A stretch of DNA of 13,922 nt from JAYEID01 sp964581885 (GTDB lineage Bacteria; Patescibacteriota; WWE3; JAUXAW01; JAYEID01), in assembly GCA_964581885.1 (NCBI GenBank), contig CAZOPS010000018.1:1-13922 (forward strand). Reading direction: 5' to 3'. This document shows, piece after piece, positions 1-6,627 of the stretch. Every line of letters starts with the position of its first letter. Within the stretch, counting starts at the first letter, position 1. The translations under genes and the position numbers were made by a program. The notes beneath the pieces are model-generated. The model searched no databases. It was not told the origin of the DNA and was given only the letters and a program-made list of their open reading frames with translations.

Positions 1-341
1 GTATCCCATATCAAAATATTGCTGTTCTCTACATAAGCAATCTGTGCCTCAATAGATTCGGTAGAAGTGGGGGTGGGAAAATCTTTTTCCTCCTCAATAG
101 ATTCTAATGTTTCTGTTTGCAGTTGCTGACCAACTTCTGGTTCTTTAGGGGAGAGTCTTTTTCCGTAATGACCGTATACATAAAACCCCACACCTATTAA
201 AAGGACCAAGGCCACACCAGCAATGATCAACCACTTGTTAAACTTTTTGGGCTGTTGGTCTGGTTGCTGTTCCGGTTTTACCTTTGCTGGTTCTGCCGGC
301 TCTTGATTTTGTTCAGGAATCTGATCATTTCCGTTTTCCAT
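1..341 (-). CDS. Membrane-anchored protein of unknown function (3' part outside the window)
   Basis: An ATG at 341 opens a frame that stays open to the window edge (113 codons). The N-terminus (about residues 1-31) is rich in Pro, Gln and Glu and ends in a Lys pair. One hydrophobic segment follows (about residues 34-53, NKWLIIAGVALVLLIGVGFY), then a Glu/Thr/Ser/Pro-rich stretch typical of an extracytoplasmic linker. The predicted topology is a cytoplasmic tail, one membrane helix and an external domain that lies beyond the edge. It follows iorB on the same strand after about 90 bases. No strong Shine-Dalgarno site is seen; the upstream bases are a heptamer repeat. I do not recognise a family, and the functional domain, if any, is not visible. 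Confidence 0.75.
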   Translation of the reverse strand, partial: MENGNDQIPEQNQEPAEPAKVKPEQQPDQQPKKFNKWLIIAGVALVLLIGVGFYVYGHYGKRLSPKEPEVGQQLQTETLESIEEEKDFPTPTSTESIEAQIAYVENSNILIWD

Positions 342-376
342 ATACCTAATACCTAAAAACTAAATACTAAATACTA
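342..376. repeat. Degenerate heptamer tandem repeat, five units
   Basis: Five exact 7-base periods on the plus strand: ATACCTA, ATACCTA, AAAACTA, AATACTA, AATACTA. They abut the start codon of the gene at 341. The same period and a related sequence recur at 9636-9670 and briefly at 13751-13764. Confidence 0.7.
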
Positions 377-431
377 TCAGTTTTTTAAAGGCTCTATATA
401 TTTGCTACTGACATTAACCAAAAAAAACGAA

Positions 432-1064
432 TTATAAAGTCAAAGTAGCGTTAAAGACTTTGCGGTTTTGGTCCCAGAAGCGCTCGCCTATTTTTTCTTT
501 TACTGCTTCCCAAACCACGTCTTCCTCCAAAGGCAACACGCCTTTGGCCAAGGCAAAGCCGAGCATATAAATGTTTACCGACATAACATCCCCAGTTATT
601 TCCCGCACCACATTATCAGCATCCGCCGAGAAAGTCTGGGGCAGGTTCTTCTCTAATTCTTTCTTTACTTCATCCAAAGAGGGGCCGCTGGATGAAGTCT
701 GAGCAGGGGCGAAGACTTTCTCATTATAAACCAGCACAGTTTCTTTGTTTGCAAAGGAAAGTGAACGCAGAGCCTCTACAGCTTCCAAGGCAATAATTAA
801 ATCTGCACCACCTTTAGCAACAAGCGGGGAATGCACTTTCTCGCCAAACCGGATGTGACAGAAAAGCGCACCGCCGCGCTGAGCAAGACCGTGCAGTTCC
901 GCTTGTTTCATGTCATTACCCGCATTAAAAGCTGCCCTTGCCAGTATTTCGGCAAGGGTTAAAACACCCTGGCCACCATAACCGGCGGTGATTATGTTGA
1001 ACGTTTTTTGCTTCGTTTCTTTACTGTTCATAAAATTAGATTTGTGCAAAAGATAAAGGATCAC
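432..1064 (-). CDS. iorB: Indolepyruvate:ferredoxin oxidoreductase beta subunit (IorB-like)
   Basis: This is the gamma-type domain of the 2-oxoacid:ferredoxin oxidoreductase family (PF01558). It shows the glycine motif GYGGQGVLT near the N-terminus, then ELHGLAQRGGALFCHIRFG and a GGADLIIALE segment, all typical of IorB. The length of about 200 residues fits the family. With IorA it would oxidatively decarboxylate aryl or other 2-oxoacids to acyl-CoA while reducing ferredoxin, in the cytoplasm. It lies 18 bases after the iorA stop, so the two are cotranscribed. Start choice: GTG at 1064 has an AGGAA Shine-Dalgarno six bases upstream. ATG at 1031 gives the more usual N-terminus (MNSKETKQKTFNIITAG) but has no visible ribosome site. 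No Cys-rich ferredoxin motif is expected in this subunit and none is seen. Confidence 0.9.
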   Translation of the reverse strand: MILYLLHKSNFMNSKETKQKTFNIITAGYGGQGVLTLAEILARAAFNAGNDMKQAELHGLAQRGGALFCHIRFGEKVHSPLVAKGGADLIIALEAVEALRSLSFANKETVLVYNEKVFAPAQTSSSGPSLDEVKKELEKNLPQTFSADADNVVREITGDVMSVNIYMLGFALAKGVLPLEEDVVWEAVKEKIGERFWDQNRKVFNATLTL

Positions 1065-1082
1065 TTTAAATTCCTAATTACA

Positions 1083-2942
1083 CTAATTATTCCTAACCTG
1101 AACTGTGTCTGGAGCTATCTGCCTACAAAATGCGCAGCCCCAACAAAGTTCAGGATCAATATAAAGCTTGCCCCTTCCATCCTCCCTTATTGCTGGACAA
1201 TCAAATTCCTTAAGTTTCTGGTTGTCTTTCTGACTTGCAATCTCAAATTTGGGAGGTTCTTTTCCCGCTCTAGCTAGTTCTCTCACCATTGCAAGTCTAC
1301 ATTTCCCCTTAGCAACTAAGACCGAAACACCCTTGGCTCCATAAAGTTTTTCTATCTTCTTTTTTGTATCCTCAAAATTATAGACATTTGCAACTTCAAC
1401 ATTATCAGCACCAACAGCCTTTGCCACATCTTCAATAAGCACCTCTTTACACTTCTTGCCACCTGCTCTTTCTCCAGTGCCGGGGTGTGGCTGCTGCCCA
1501 GTCATAGCTGTCATCCTATTATCCATTACTATTACTAAAGCATCACTATCATTAAAAACCATATTTGTCAGTGCTGGTATTCCCGCATGGAAAAAAGTAG
1601 AATCTCCAATGAAGACCAAAGGTTTCTCCCCACCCACCTTAGAAATCCCATGAGAAATTCCAATACTCGCACCCATAGCAACAATGAAATCTTGATTCTT
1701 GTAGGGCTCTAAAGCCCCCAACATATAACAGCCAATATCACCACCCGAAACCTTATCTTTACCTAATGCCTCTTTCACAGCCCAAAAAGTAGCCCGGTGG
1801 GGGCATCCCGCGCAGAAGGTGGGAGTCTTGTTAGCTACTGGCCCGGCCGAGGATAAAAGCCCGGCTTTAAGACCGGTCCCAAAGCCGGGCTTTGGGGAAT
1901 CGGCCGGGCTCTCCGTAAGTTTTATCAAAGCTTCCCTAACCATTCCCGGTTTGTACTCCCCTACTTCCGAAAGCCAATCCTTTCCGTGAATTTCTAAATC
2001 AGGATTAACTTCTTTAGCAATTTCCCTAACTTCCGATTCAACAACTGGGTCTAACTCTTCCAATATCAATACTCTCTCTTTATCCTCTATAAATTCCGTG
2101 ATCATCTCTTCCGGGAGGGGGTAGCTCATTCCGAGCTTGAGGACAGAGAGCTCCACATCTAAAGTATCCAGGGCTTCCTGCAAGTAATCCCAAGAAACAC
2201 CAGTTGCGATTACCCCGATATCTCCACCCTCATCAAATATTTTATTAAAATCGTCTTGTTCAGAAACTTCTTGCTGAATCTTCTCAATTTTTTTAAGAAG
2301 ATTCTCTTTTAACTCTAAGGTGCGCGCACTTCCCACTTTGAAACCCTCCGCCGGCTTCTCAAACTTTCCCTGGGGGTCAAACTTACCCAAAGGTCCCAAA
2401 TCTACCAAGCTTCGAGTATGTGATACGCGTGTGGTTAACCGTATAATAACCGGCACCTTGTAGTTCCAAGCAGCTTTAAAAGCTTTTTTAGTCATCCCTT
2501 TTGCTTCCTGGGGATTTGCCGGTTCAAGAGTAGGAATTCTCCCCATCCACGAATACCAACGAGTGTCTTGTTCTGTTTGAACAGAACTCCAACACCCCGG
2601 ATCATCCGCTACAGCAACAACTAAAGGACATTCAAAATAGACAAGGGGAAGAAGTGTATCAGCCGCCACATTAACACCGTAATGCTTCATCCCAACCAAC
2701 GATCTAACACCAGAAAAAGCTGCTCCTGCTGCAGCCTCAAGAGCTACTTTCTCATTACTACTATACTCAAAATAAAAACCAAGTTCTTGAAAAACTTTTG
2801 CAAATGTATCGCCAATTTCAGAAGCAGGAGTACCGGGGTAAGTAGACGCAAAACCAACACCAGCCTCTAACGCTCCACGAACAACAGCCTCATTTCCTAA
2901 AAGTAACTCCTTTTTCTCCTTAGATAGCACAGGGTTTGGCAT
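1083..2942 (-). CDS. iorA: Indolepyruvate:ferredoxin oxidoreductase alpha subunit (IorA-like) with one ferredoxin cluster lost
   Basis: 619 residues, close to the family norm. The N-terminal pyrimidine-binding half contains STYPGTPASEIGD (33-45). The C-terminal thiamine-diphosphate half contains CAGCPHR (377-383), GDIGCYMLG (401-409), GDSTFFHAG (446-454) and DNRMTAMTGQQPHPGTG (474-490). The extreme C-terminus is a ferredoxin domain, but only C582, C600, C603 and C606 remain. The usual first CxxCxxC is absent and the fourth Cys of the second motif is Ala610 (AP in place of CP). The retained set matches the ligands of one [4Fe-4S] cluster; the lost set matches the other. Residues about 344-370, just before CAGCPHR, are encoded by a palindromic insert. 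Start ATG at 2942 is supported by a -10 element 12 bases upstream and by a short AGGGAA site. It is divergent from ppa and cotranscribed with iorB. Confidence 0.92.
   Translation of the reverse strand: MPNPVLSKEKKELLLGNEAVVRGALEAGVGFASTYPGTPASEIGDTFAKVFQELGFYFEYSSNEKVALEAAAGAAFSGVRSLVGMKHYGVNVAADTLLPLVYFECPLVVAVADDPGCWSSVQTEQDTRWYSWMGRIPTLEPANPQEAKGMTKKAFKAAWNYKVPVIIRLTTRVSHTRSLVDLGPLGKFDPQGKFEKPAEGFKVGSARTLELKENLLKKIEKIQQEVSEQDDFNKIFDEGGDIGVIATGVSWDYLQEALDTLDVELSVLKLGMSYPLPEEMITEFIEDKERVLILEELDPVVESEVREIAKEVNPDLEIHGKDWLSEVGEYKPGMVREALIKLTESPADSPKPGFGTGLKAGLLSSAGPVANKTPTFCAGCPHRATFWAVKEALGKDKVSGGDIGCYMLGALEPYKNQDFIVAMGASIGISHGISKVGGEKPLVFIGDSTFFHAGIPALTNMVFNDSDALVIVMDNRMTAMTGQQPHPGTGERAGGKKCKEVLIEDVAKAVGADNVEVANVYNFEDTKKKIEKLYGAKGVSVLVAKGKCRLAMVRELARAGKEPPKFEIASQKDNQKLKEFDCPAIREDGRGKLYIDPELCWGCAFCRQIAPDTVQVRNN
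1841..1909. repeat. Nested GC-rich palindrome inside the iorA coding sequence
   Basis: An outer 10-bp stem, GCCCGGCCGA (1841-1850), pairs perfectly with TCGGCCGGGC (1900-1909). Inside it, AAAGCCCGGCTTT (1856-1868) pairs perfectly with AAAGCCGGGCTTT (1881-1893). The centre holds GACCGGTC (1871-1878). The reading frame passes through without a stop and encodes a Gly/Pro/Ser-rich linker between the two enzyme halves. Confidence 0.85.
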
Positions 2943-2954
2943 CCGTTCCCTAAA

Positions 2955-2982
2955 AGTATAACATGAAAAACCTCACAAACAA
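2955..2982 (-). promoter_or_regulatory. Candidate sigma70 promoter of iorAB
   Basis: On the minus strand TATACT (2960-2955) is preceded by TG plus one base (extended -10). TTGTTT (2982-2977) lies 16 bases further upstream. Only 12 bases separate the -10 from the iorA ATG, so the mRNA leader would be very short. Confidence 0.5.
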
Positions 2983-3023
2983 CGGCTTCTAAATTTGCAC
3001 CTTAAGGCCCTTACCACAACATT

Positions 3024-3052
3024 TTGCCCTTAATTAAAATTTCTGTTACAAT
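3024..3052 (+). promoter_or_regulatory. Candidate extended -10 promoter of ppa
   Basis: TTGCCC (3024-3029), a 17-base spacer ending in TGT, then TACAAT (3047-3052). The ATG at 3063 lies 10 bases beyond the -10, so transcription would start about 3-4 bases before it. This argues against the in-frame TTG at 3024, which lies in the -35. Confidence 0.5.
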
Positions 3053-3062
3053 TAAGCGCACA

Positions 3063-3614
3063 ATGGGCACTGAAAATAACTTGTTTCATAAAATTTCCCC
3101 CGGACCAACACCACCCCAAGAAATCCACTGTTTAGTAGAAATACCCAAAGGCGGAAGCAATAAATACGAGTATGATAAGGATTTAGGAGTTTTTAAATTA
3201 GATAGGGCCCTCTACGGTGCTGTATTTTACCCCACCGAATACGGTTTTATCCCACAAACATGGGCAGAAGATAATGATCCTTTAGACGTCATGGTTCTTT
3301 CCACATTTACCACCTTTCCCGGCTGTCTATTAAAAGCTCGCCCTATTGGGCTCTTGGATATTATTGATAGCAGCGAAAGAGACAGTAAAGTTATCAGCGT
3401 GGCTTCCACCGACCCTCGTTTTGAGGATACAAAAAATTTAGAGGATTTAAATGCTCACTTTAAAAAAGAAATTACCAACTTTTGGAAAAATTATTCCGAA
3501 CTACAACCGGAGAAAAAAATTGAAATTGAAGCGTGGAAAAGTATTGAAGAAGCCCACAAGGTAATCAAGAAAGCCGTCTCCACCTACACAAACACTTTCA
3601 CCGATACTACCTAA
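3063..3614 (+). CDS. ppa: Family I inorganic pyrophosphatase
   Basis: Hydrolyses pyrophosphate to phosphate in the cytoplasm, pulling biosynthetic reactions forward. The protein has 183 residues, near the bacterial family norm. Visible family I features are VEIPKGGSNKYEYD (25-38), the PTEYGFIP segment (57-64), the metal-binding signature DNDPLDV (70-76) and aspartates in DIIDSSERD (99-107). The C-terminal KIEIEAWKSIEEA resembles the usual end of the active-site barrel. ATG at 3063 is chosen because the upstream in-frame TTG sits in the promoter. No Shine-Dalgarno is present, which fits a nearly leaderless mRNA. One oddity is an extra Gly in the PKGGSNK motif, where most homologues have PKGSNK. 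It is the only long plus-strand gene in the window, divergent from iorA and convergent with trxA. Confidence 0.93.
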   Translation: MGTENNLFHKISPGPTPPQEIHCLVEIPKGGSNKYEYDKDLGVFKLDRALYGAVFYPTEYGFIPQTWAEDNDPLDVMVLSTFTTFPGCLLKARPIGLLDIIDSSERDSKVISVASTDPRFEDTKNLEDLNAHFKKEITNFWKNYSELQPEKKIEIEAWKSIEEAHKVIKKAVSTYTNTFTDTT

Positions 3615-3657
3615 GCACAAAACCACATTGGGTTCGGGGTAAACGCGCTCAATCCTA

Positions 3658-3696
3658 AGCGCGGCCTGCCCTGTACTCTACGTAGTACCAGGGCTT
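3658..3696. repeat. Hairpin repeat, copy 1 (between ppa and trxA)
   Basis: A 39-bp element that matches 7874-7912 at 35 of 39 positions. GCCCTGTACT and AGTACCAGGGC form a stem with one bulged base around a CTACGT loop. It lies between convergent genes and could serve as a two-way terminator, though no T-run follows on either strand. Confidence 0.75.
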
Positions 3697-3729
3697 ACGA
3701 AAATGTGTAGGCGCGCCTCGTTATAAACA

Positions 3730-4050
3730 CTACTCCAATAAATCATCAATAAACTTTTCCAAATTAACCCGCGAGTGTACACCCACTAACTGATCCACCT
3801 GCTCACCATCTTCGAAGAAAAGCAAAGTAGGAATACTCATTATTCCGTAAGCTTCAGCTGCCTGAGGATTTTCGTCAACATTTAGCTTACCCACTTTCAA
3901 GTGATCGCCATACTCTTCTCCCAACTCCTCCACTATTGGACTGGCGATTTGACAGGGACCACACCAAGGTGCCCAAAAGTCAACAAGGACCAAACCCTCG
4001 GCATCCAAAACTTCCTCTTCAAAGTTTTCATCAGTAAGTGTTACAACCAT
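3730..4050 (-). CDS. trxA: Thioredoxin
   Basis: A complete single-domain thioredoxin of 106 residues, a cytoplasmic disulfide reductase. It carries the WCGPC active site (Cys30 and Cys33), the preceding VDFWAP strand and the MSIPT cis-proline loop (Pro74). It lacks a signal peptide. ATG at 4050 is chosen over the in-frame TTG at 4062 because that TTG lies within the -10 hexamer TATATT. Transcription would start only a few bases before the ATG, so the mRNA is nearly leaderless. It follows yibE/F on the same strand but has its own promoter. Its reductase and other disulfide partners are not in the window. Confidence 0.95.
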   Translation of the reverse strand: MVVTLTDENFEEEVLDAEGLVLVDFWAPWCGPCQIASPIVEELGEEYGDHLKVGKLNVDENPQAAEAYGIMSIPTLLFFEDGEQVDQLVGVHSRVNLEKFIDDLLE

Positions 4051-4060
4051 TGCTCTACCC

Positions 4061-4088
4061 AATATACAAGTCCAAATCTATTTGTCAA
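4061..4088 (-). promoter_or_regulatory. Sigma70-type promoter of trxA
   Basis: On the minus strand a perfect TTGACA (4088-4083), a 16-base spacer and TATATT (4066-4061). Ten bases separate the -10 from the ATG at 4050. The promoter sits in the short gap after the yibE/F stop. Confidence 0.65.
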
Positions 4089-4096
4089 GGACCTTT

Positions 4097-5200
4097 TTAC
4101 TCCGAAGAAAAAGGGCGAGGGAAAGATCTAACAGCTAAAAAGGTGGTTACAGGTACAGCAAAAATAAGCCCAATACTACCCACTAAAGTGCGAACAATTT
4201 CTTCAGCTAAAACCTGATTATTTATTACAACTGATAAATCCTGCGAAGTATCAACGAAGAGCAAAAGAAGAGGGAGCGATGCTCCTGCATAAACTAACAC
4301 CAAAGTATTTACCATAGAAGCAATGTGATCCCTGCCAACGTACAAGGCGTTGAAAAACAACTCACTGCTTGGAAGCCGGGGGTTTGCCTCTCGCAATTTT
4401 TGAACCACACCGGCCTGAGCCACAGTAATATCATCCAACACACCCAGTACACCCACAATCATTCCGGCCAAAACCAAACCCCGAAAATTAATCTTTTCAG
4501 AGTCCATAACTTGAAGGTAGGCAGCCTCTTCTGAGGAATAACCTGTAAGGCGAGCAAAACGGGTAAATAGAGTGGCGAGTCCAATTGTAACTATCAGGGA
4601 AATAACTGTACTAAGTGCTGCCACTAAACTTTTCTTATTTATTCCATGAGATAAGAAAAAGGTCAGCGGAATTATAAGTAGAGCTGAACCACTGACCACC
4701 AATACTGGATTCACTCCATCCAAGATAAGAGGAATTATTCCTTTAAAAATAACAAGAAAGGAAATTGCCATTCCTAATAAGGAGGCTAACCCACGCCATC
4801 GGGCCACTAAGACGGTCATAGCTACAAAAACAATAAACAACAAAAAGAGTGGCTTGCGACGAACAAGTCCTTGAATATAAAATTCAGGTTCGCCGGAAGG
4901 ATTTATTGTTTGGGCAACCAAAACCCGGTCACCTTCTCTGTATTCGGGCTCATCAACTCTCTGGATAGCACCACCGCCCAACACCTCAATCTCTTCCCCA
5001 GCTCGGTCTCCCTCACCTAATCTAACTATAAACATCTGAGCATCGAGAAATTCCTGCTCCTGTTCCACACTCAAAACATCAACTATACGCCCTTCCAGCA
5101 CAATCTCTTCTGGCTGCTCCTCTATAGCTGCAACAGAGCCCGACAGAAGCAGAATAAAAGACACAATTATCAAACTCAACAAGATGCGCTTTTCAAACAT
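4097..5200 (-). CDS. YibE/F-like multi-pass membrane protein
   Basis: 367 residues. Residues 1-25 form a signal peptide or first helix (SLIIVSFILLLSGSVAA). An extracytoplasmic beta-rich segment follows (about 30-115, with VLEGRIVDVLSVEQEQ and EYREGDRVLV). Then come about seven to eight membrane helices from residue 117 to the end. The order and motifs (MIVGVLGVLDDITVAQAG, VGRDHIASMVNTLVLVYAGASLPLLLL) match the YibE/F family (PF07907). Its role is not well established; it is conserved in many Gram-positives and CPR-type genomes. ATG at 5200 has no close ribosome site, but a TATAAT lies six bases upstream, implying a leaderless mRNA. It is single or paired with trxA. Confidence is high for family, low for function. 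Confidence 0.88.
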   Translation of the reverse strand: MFEKRILLSLIIVSFILLLSGSVAAIEEQPEEIVLEGRIVDVLSVEQEQEFLDAQMFIVRLGEGDRAGEEIEVLGGGAIQRVDEPEYREGDRVLVAQTINPSGEPEFYIQGLVRRKPLFLLFIVFVAMTVLVARWRGLASLLGMAISFLVIFKGIIPLILDGVNPVLVVSGSALLIIPLTFFLSHGINKKSLVAALSTVISLIVTIGLATLFTRFARLTGYSSEEAAYLQVMDSEKINFRGLVLAGMIVGVLGVLDDITVAQAGVVQKLREANPRLPSSELFFNALYVGRDHIASMVNTLVLVYAGASLPLLLLFVDTSQDLSVVINNQVLAEEIVRTLVGSIGLIFAVPVTTFLAVRSFPRPFSSE

Positions 5201-5206
5201 ATGTTA

Positions 5207-5212
5207 ATTATA
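5207..5212 (-). promoter_or_regulatory. -10 element of the yibE/F gene
   Basis: A perfect TATAAT on the minus strand, six bases before the ATG at 5200. No clear -35 is found at 16-18 bases. The spacing places the transcription start at or next to the A of the ATG. Confidence 0.45.
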
Positions 5213-5258
5213 CACCTAATTAAACTCCGAGAATTACCAATTGCAACAGAGGTTCTTA

Positions 5259-5550
5259 TTAAGGGGAAAGCTCTTTCAAAATCTCTTCCTTTATGTCTTC
5301 GTTAAAACCAGAAAATGCCCGGTCATTGACAAAATTGACCAAACCCGCAGTGTCCTTATACTCAATCAAAAACATTATTCCATCTGGAATATTATCTCGG
5401 GTCTCAGTCACTTCTAAATTTGAAGAATCACTACTCTCATCAACAGCTGAATTCATTCGGGTAACATAAATAACTGAAACTATGGAAAGAATTAAAACAA
5501 GGAAGGGTAAAAAACCTATTAAGAATTATTACCCATTTAAAATGGGCCAC
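5259..5550 (-). pseudogene. Small single-pass membrane protein gene broken by a one-base frameshift
   Basis: The C-terminal 65 codons are open from ATG at 5456 to the stop at 5259. The same frame continues upstream for 24 codons and encodes a clear membrane helix (LPFLVLILSIVSVIYVTR) but has no ATG, GTG or TTG before two stops. A second frame starts at GTG 5550, with a GGGAG ribosome site six bases upstream, and reads MAHFKWVIILNRF up to a run of six T (plus-strand A at 5509-5514). Removing one T joins the two parts into a sensible 97-residue protein: short N-terminus, membrane helix, Ser/Asp/Glu linker and a soluble tail. The tail (IPDGIMFLIEYKDTAGLVNF) matches no family I know. Causes could be a real frameshift mutation, slippage at the homopolymer, or an assembly error. 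Confidence 0.6.
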
Positions 5551-5646
5551 TGGTTACTCCCATTGTCAAGACTCTAGACCGACTACCGCTACCCGCGTTC
5601 CGTCTATCGCCAGAGTACTACACCTTATAAAGCACATATAATCCGC

Positions 5647-6549
5647 TCAATCAAGAAATTTTAATCTTTTTTTAACCCCGTCAAAAACAGAATGTAACTC
5701 AGTATTCAATTCTAAATCTGTCTCTAAGATAGGTATTAAATTGGATATTGCTTCAAAAACACCTTTATCGTAGGAAATCTTGCCCAAAACCTTGTTTTCA
5801 AACTCAGCTTCTATCTTCGAGCAATGCTGCCGATTAATATTCCACTTGTTAATAACTACGCCAAAGGGTATATCGAAGTGATTCACAACTTCCAAAACGC
5901 GATCAAGATCGCTAAGCCCTGGCGGTGTTGGCTCTGTAACCAAAACAGTAAAATCCACGTCCTTAAGAGCAGCAATTACTGGGCACCCTGTTCCTGCAGG
6001 AACATCTATAAGCAACACCTCGTAATCATAATTCTCAGCACGAGCTTTTATTTCGTCAACAATTTTTCCCGAGCCAGTTTCCCCTGGCTTCAACTGAGCG
6101 GAAATGAGCGGAAACTCATACTTCGTGTGTTCCTTAATCCTTATCTCAGCATTTTCAACAGGCTTCATCTCAATAGCACCTTCCGGACAAACCTCTGCGC
6201 ACGCCCCACAACCTTCGCAAAAGTAGGGATTCACTGTTACTTGTCCATCTTTCATAGAAAGGGCATCAAACTGGCAAATATCAACACACTTCCCACAACC
6301 AGTACATTTTTCCTCATCAATAACCGGGCGCTGATTGGTAGATAAGGGTTCAATTAAATCCCAATTCTCATCTTCCCCCAACCATAAATGCAAATTGGGT
6401 GCATCTACATCAGCATCCACAACCACAATTTTTTGCTCACGGGAAAAAAGAATAGATAAAGAAGACGCAACCATGCTTTTCCCTACCCCACCCTTGCCGG
6501 AAGCCACCCCAATTTTAAATTTTGAATTTTGAATTTTAAATTGTTTCAT
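5647..6549 (-). CDS. MinD-superfamily ATPase with inserted double ferredoxin domain (second copy)
   Basis: 300 residues of the COG1149-type family: a MinD/Mrp-like P-loop ATPase interrupted by a two-cluster ferredoxin. The deviant Walker A is SGKGGVGKS (17-25, Lys19 and Lys24). The ferredoxin Cys are 82, 85, 88, 92 and 111, 114, 117, 121, a full set for two [4Fe-4S] clusters. LLIDVPAGTG (179-188) is the Walker B region and TEPTPPG (205-211) the switch. Such ATPases occur next to NifX-family proteins and are thought to move or assemble metal or Fe-S centres; this is inference. It is the last gene of the cluster. The start overlaps the stop of a possible 24-codon ORF (ATGA), with GGAG just upstream. 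Residues 2-13 come from an AT repeat and extend the normal MinD start. Confidence 0.9.
   Translation of the reverse strand: MKQFKIQNSKFKIGVASGKGGVGKSMVASSLSILFSREQKIVVVDADVDAPNLHLWLGEDENWDLIEPLSTNQRPVIDEEKCTGCGKCVDICQFDALSMKDGQVTVNPYFCEGCGACAEVCPEGAIEMKPVENAEIRIKEHTKYEFPLISAQLKPGETGSGKIVDEIKARAENYDYEVLLIDVPAGTGCPVIAALKDVDFTVLVTEPTPPGLSDLDRVLEVVNHFDIPFGVVINKWNINRQHCSKIEAEFENKVLGKISYDKGVFEAISNLIPILETDLELNTELHSVFDGVKKRLKFLD
6511..6542. repeat. AT-rich short tandem repeat inside the start of the second MinD gene
   Basis: Plus strand AATTTT/AAATTTTGAATTTTGAATTT pattern, with two GAATTTT units flanked by TTTTAAA. It encodes the QFKIQNSKFKI segment (residues 3-13) of the second MinD-type ATPase. 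Similar AATTC/TTTCAAA-type sequence is otherwise intergenic here (13590-13660). Confidence 0.65.
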
Positions 6550-6620
6550 ACCACTCCAAGCAGCATCGGTGCGCCTAACCCAAAAATAACTGCAACTTGA
6601 AGCGCTATTCTAAAACTCAT
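6546..6620 (-). CDS. Possible 24-residue hydrophobic microprotein
   Basis: Starts with ATG seven bases after the stop codon of the CDF gene and ends in TGA overlapping the ATG of the second MinD gene (ATGA). The product starts MSFRIALQVAV and is one hydrophobic stretch with a single Arg near the N-terminus, compatible with one membrane helix. No clear Shine-Dalgarno is seen; reinitiation after the CDF stop would be needed. It exactly fills the gap between its neighbours, which supports a coupling role or a real microprotein. The fit could also be chance in 75 bases. Confidence 0.35.
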   Translation of the reverse strand: MSFRIALQVAVIFGLGAPMLLGVV

Positions 6621-6627
6621 AACATAA

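Noticed and set aside
3024..3062. Longer pyrophosphatase start at TTG 3024
   Set aside because: The TTG lies in the -35 hexamer and the extra residues match nothing in the family.
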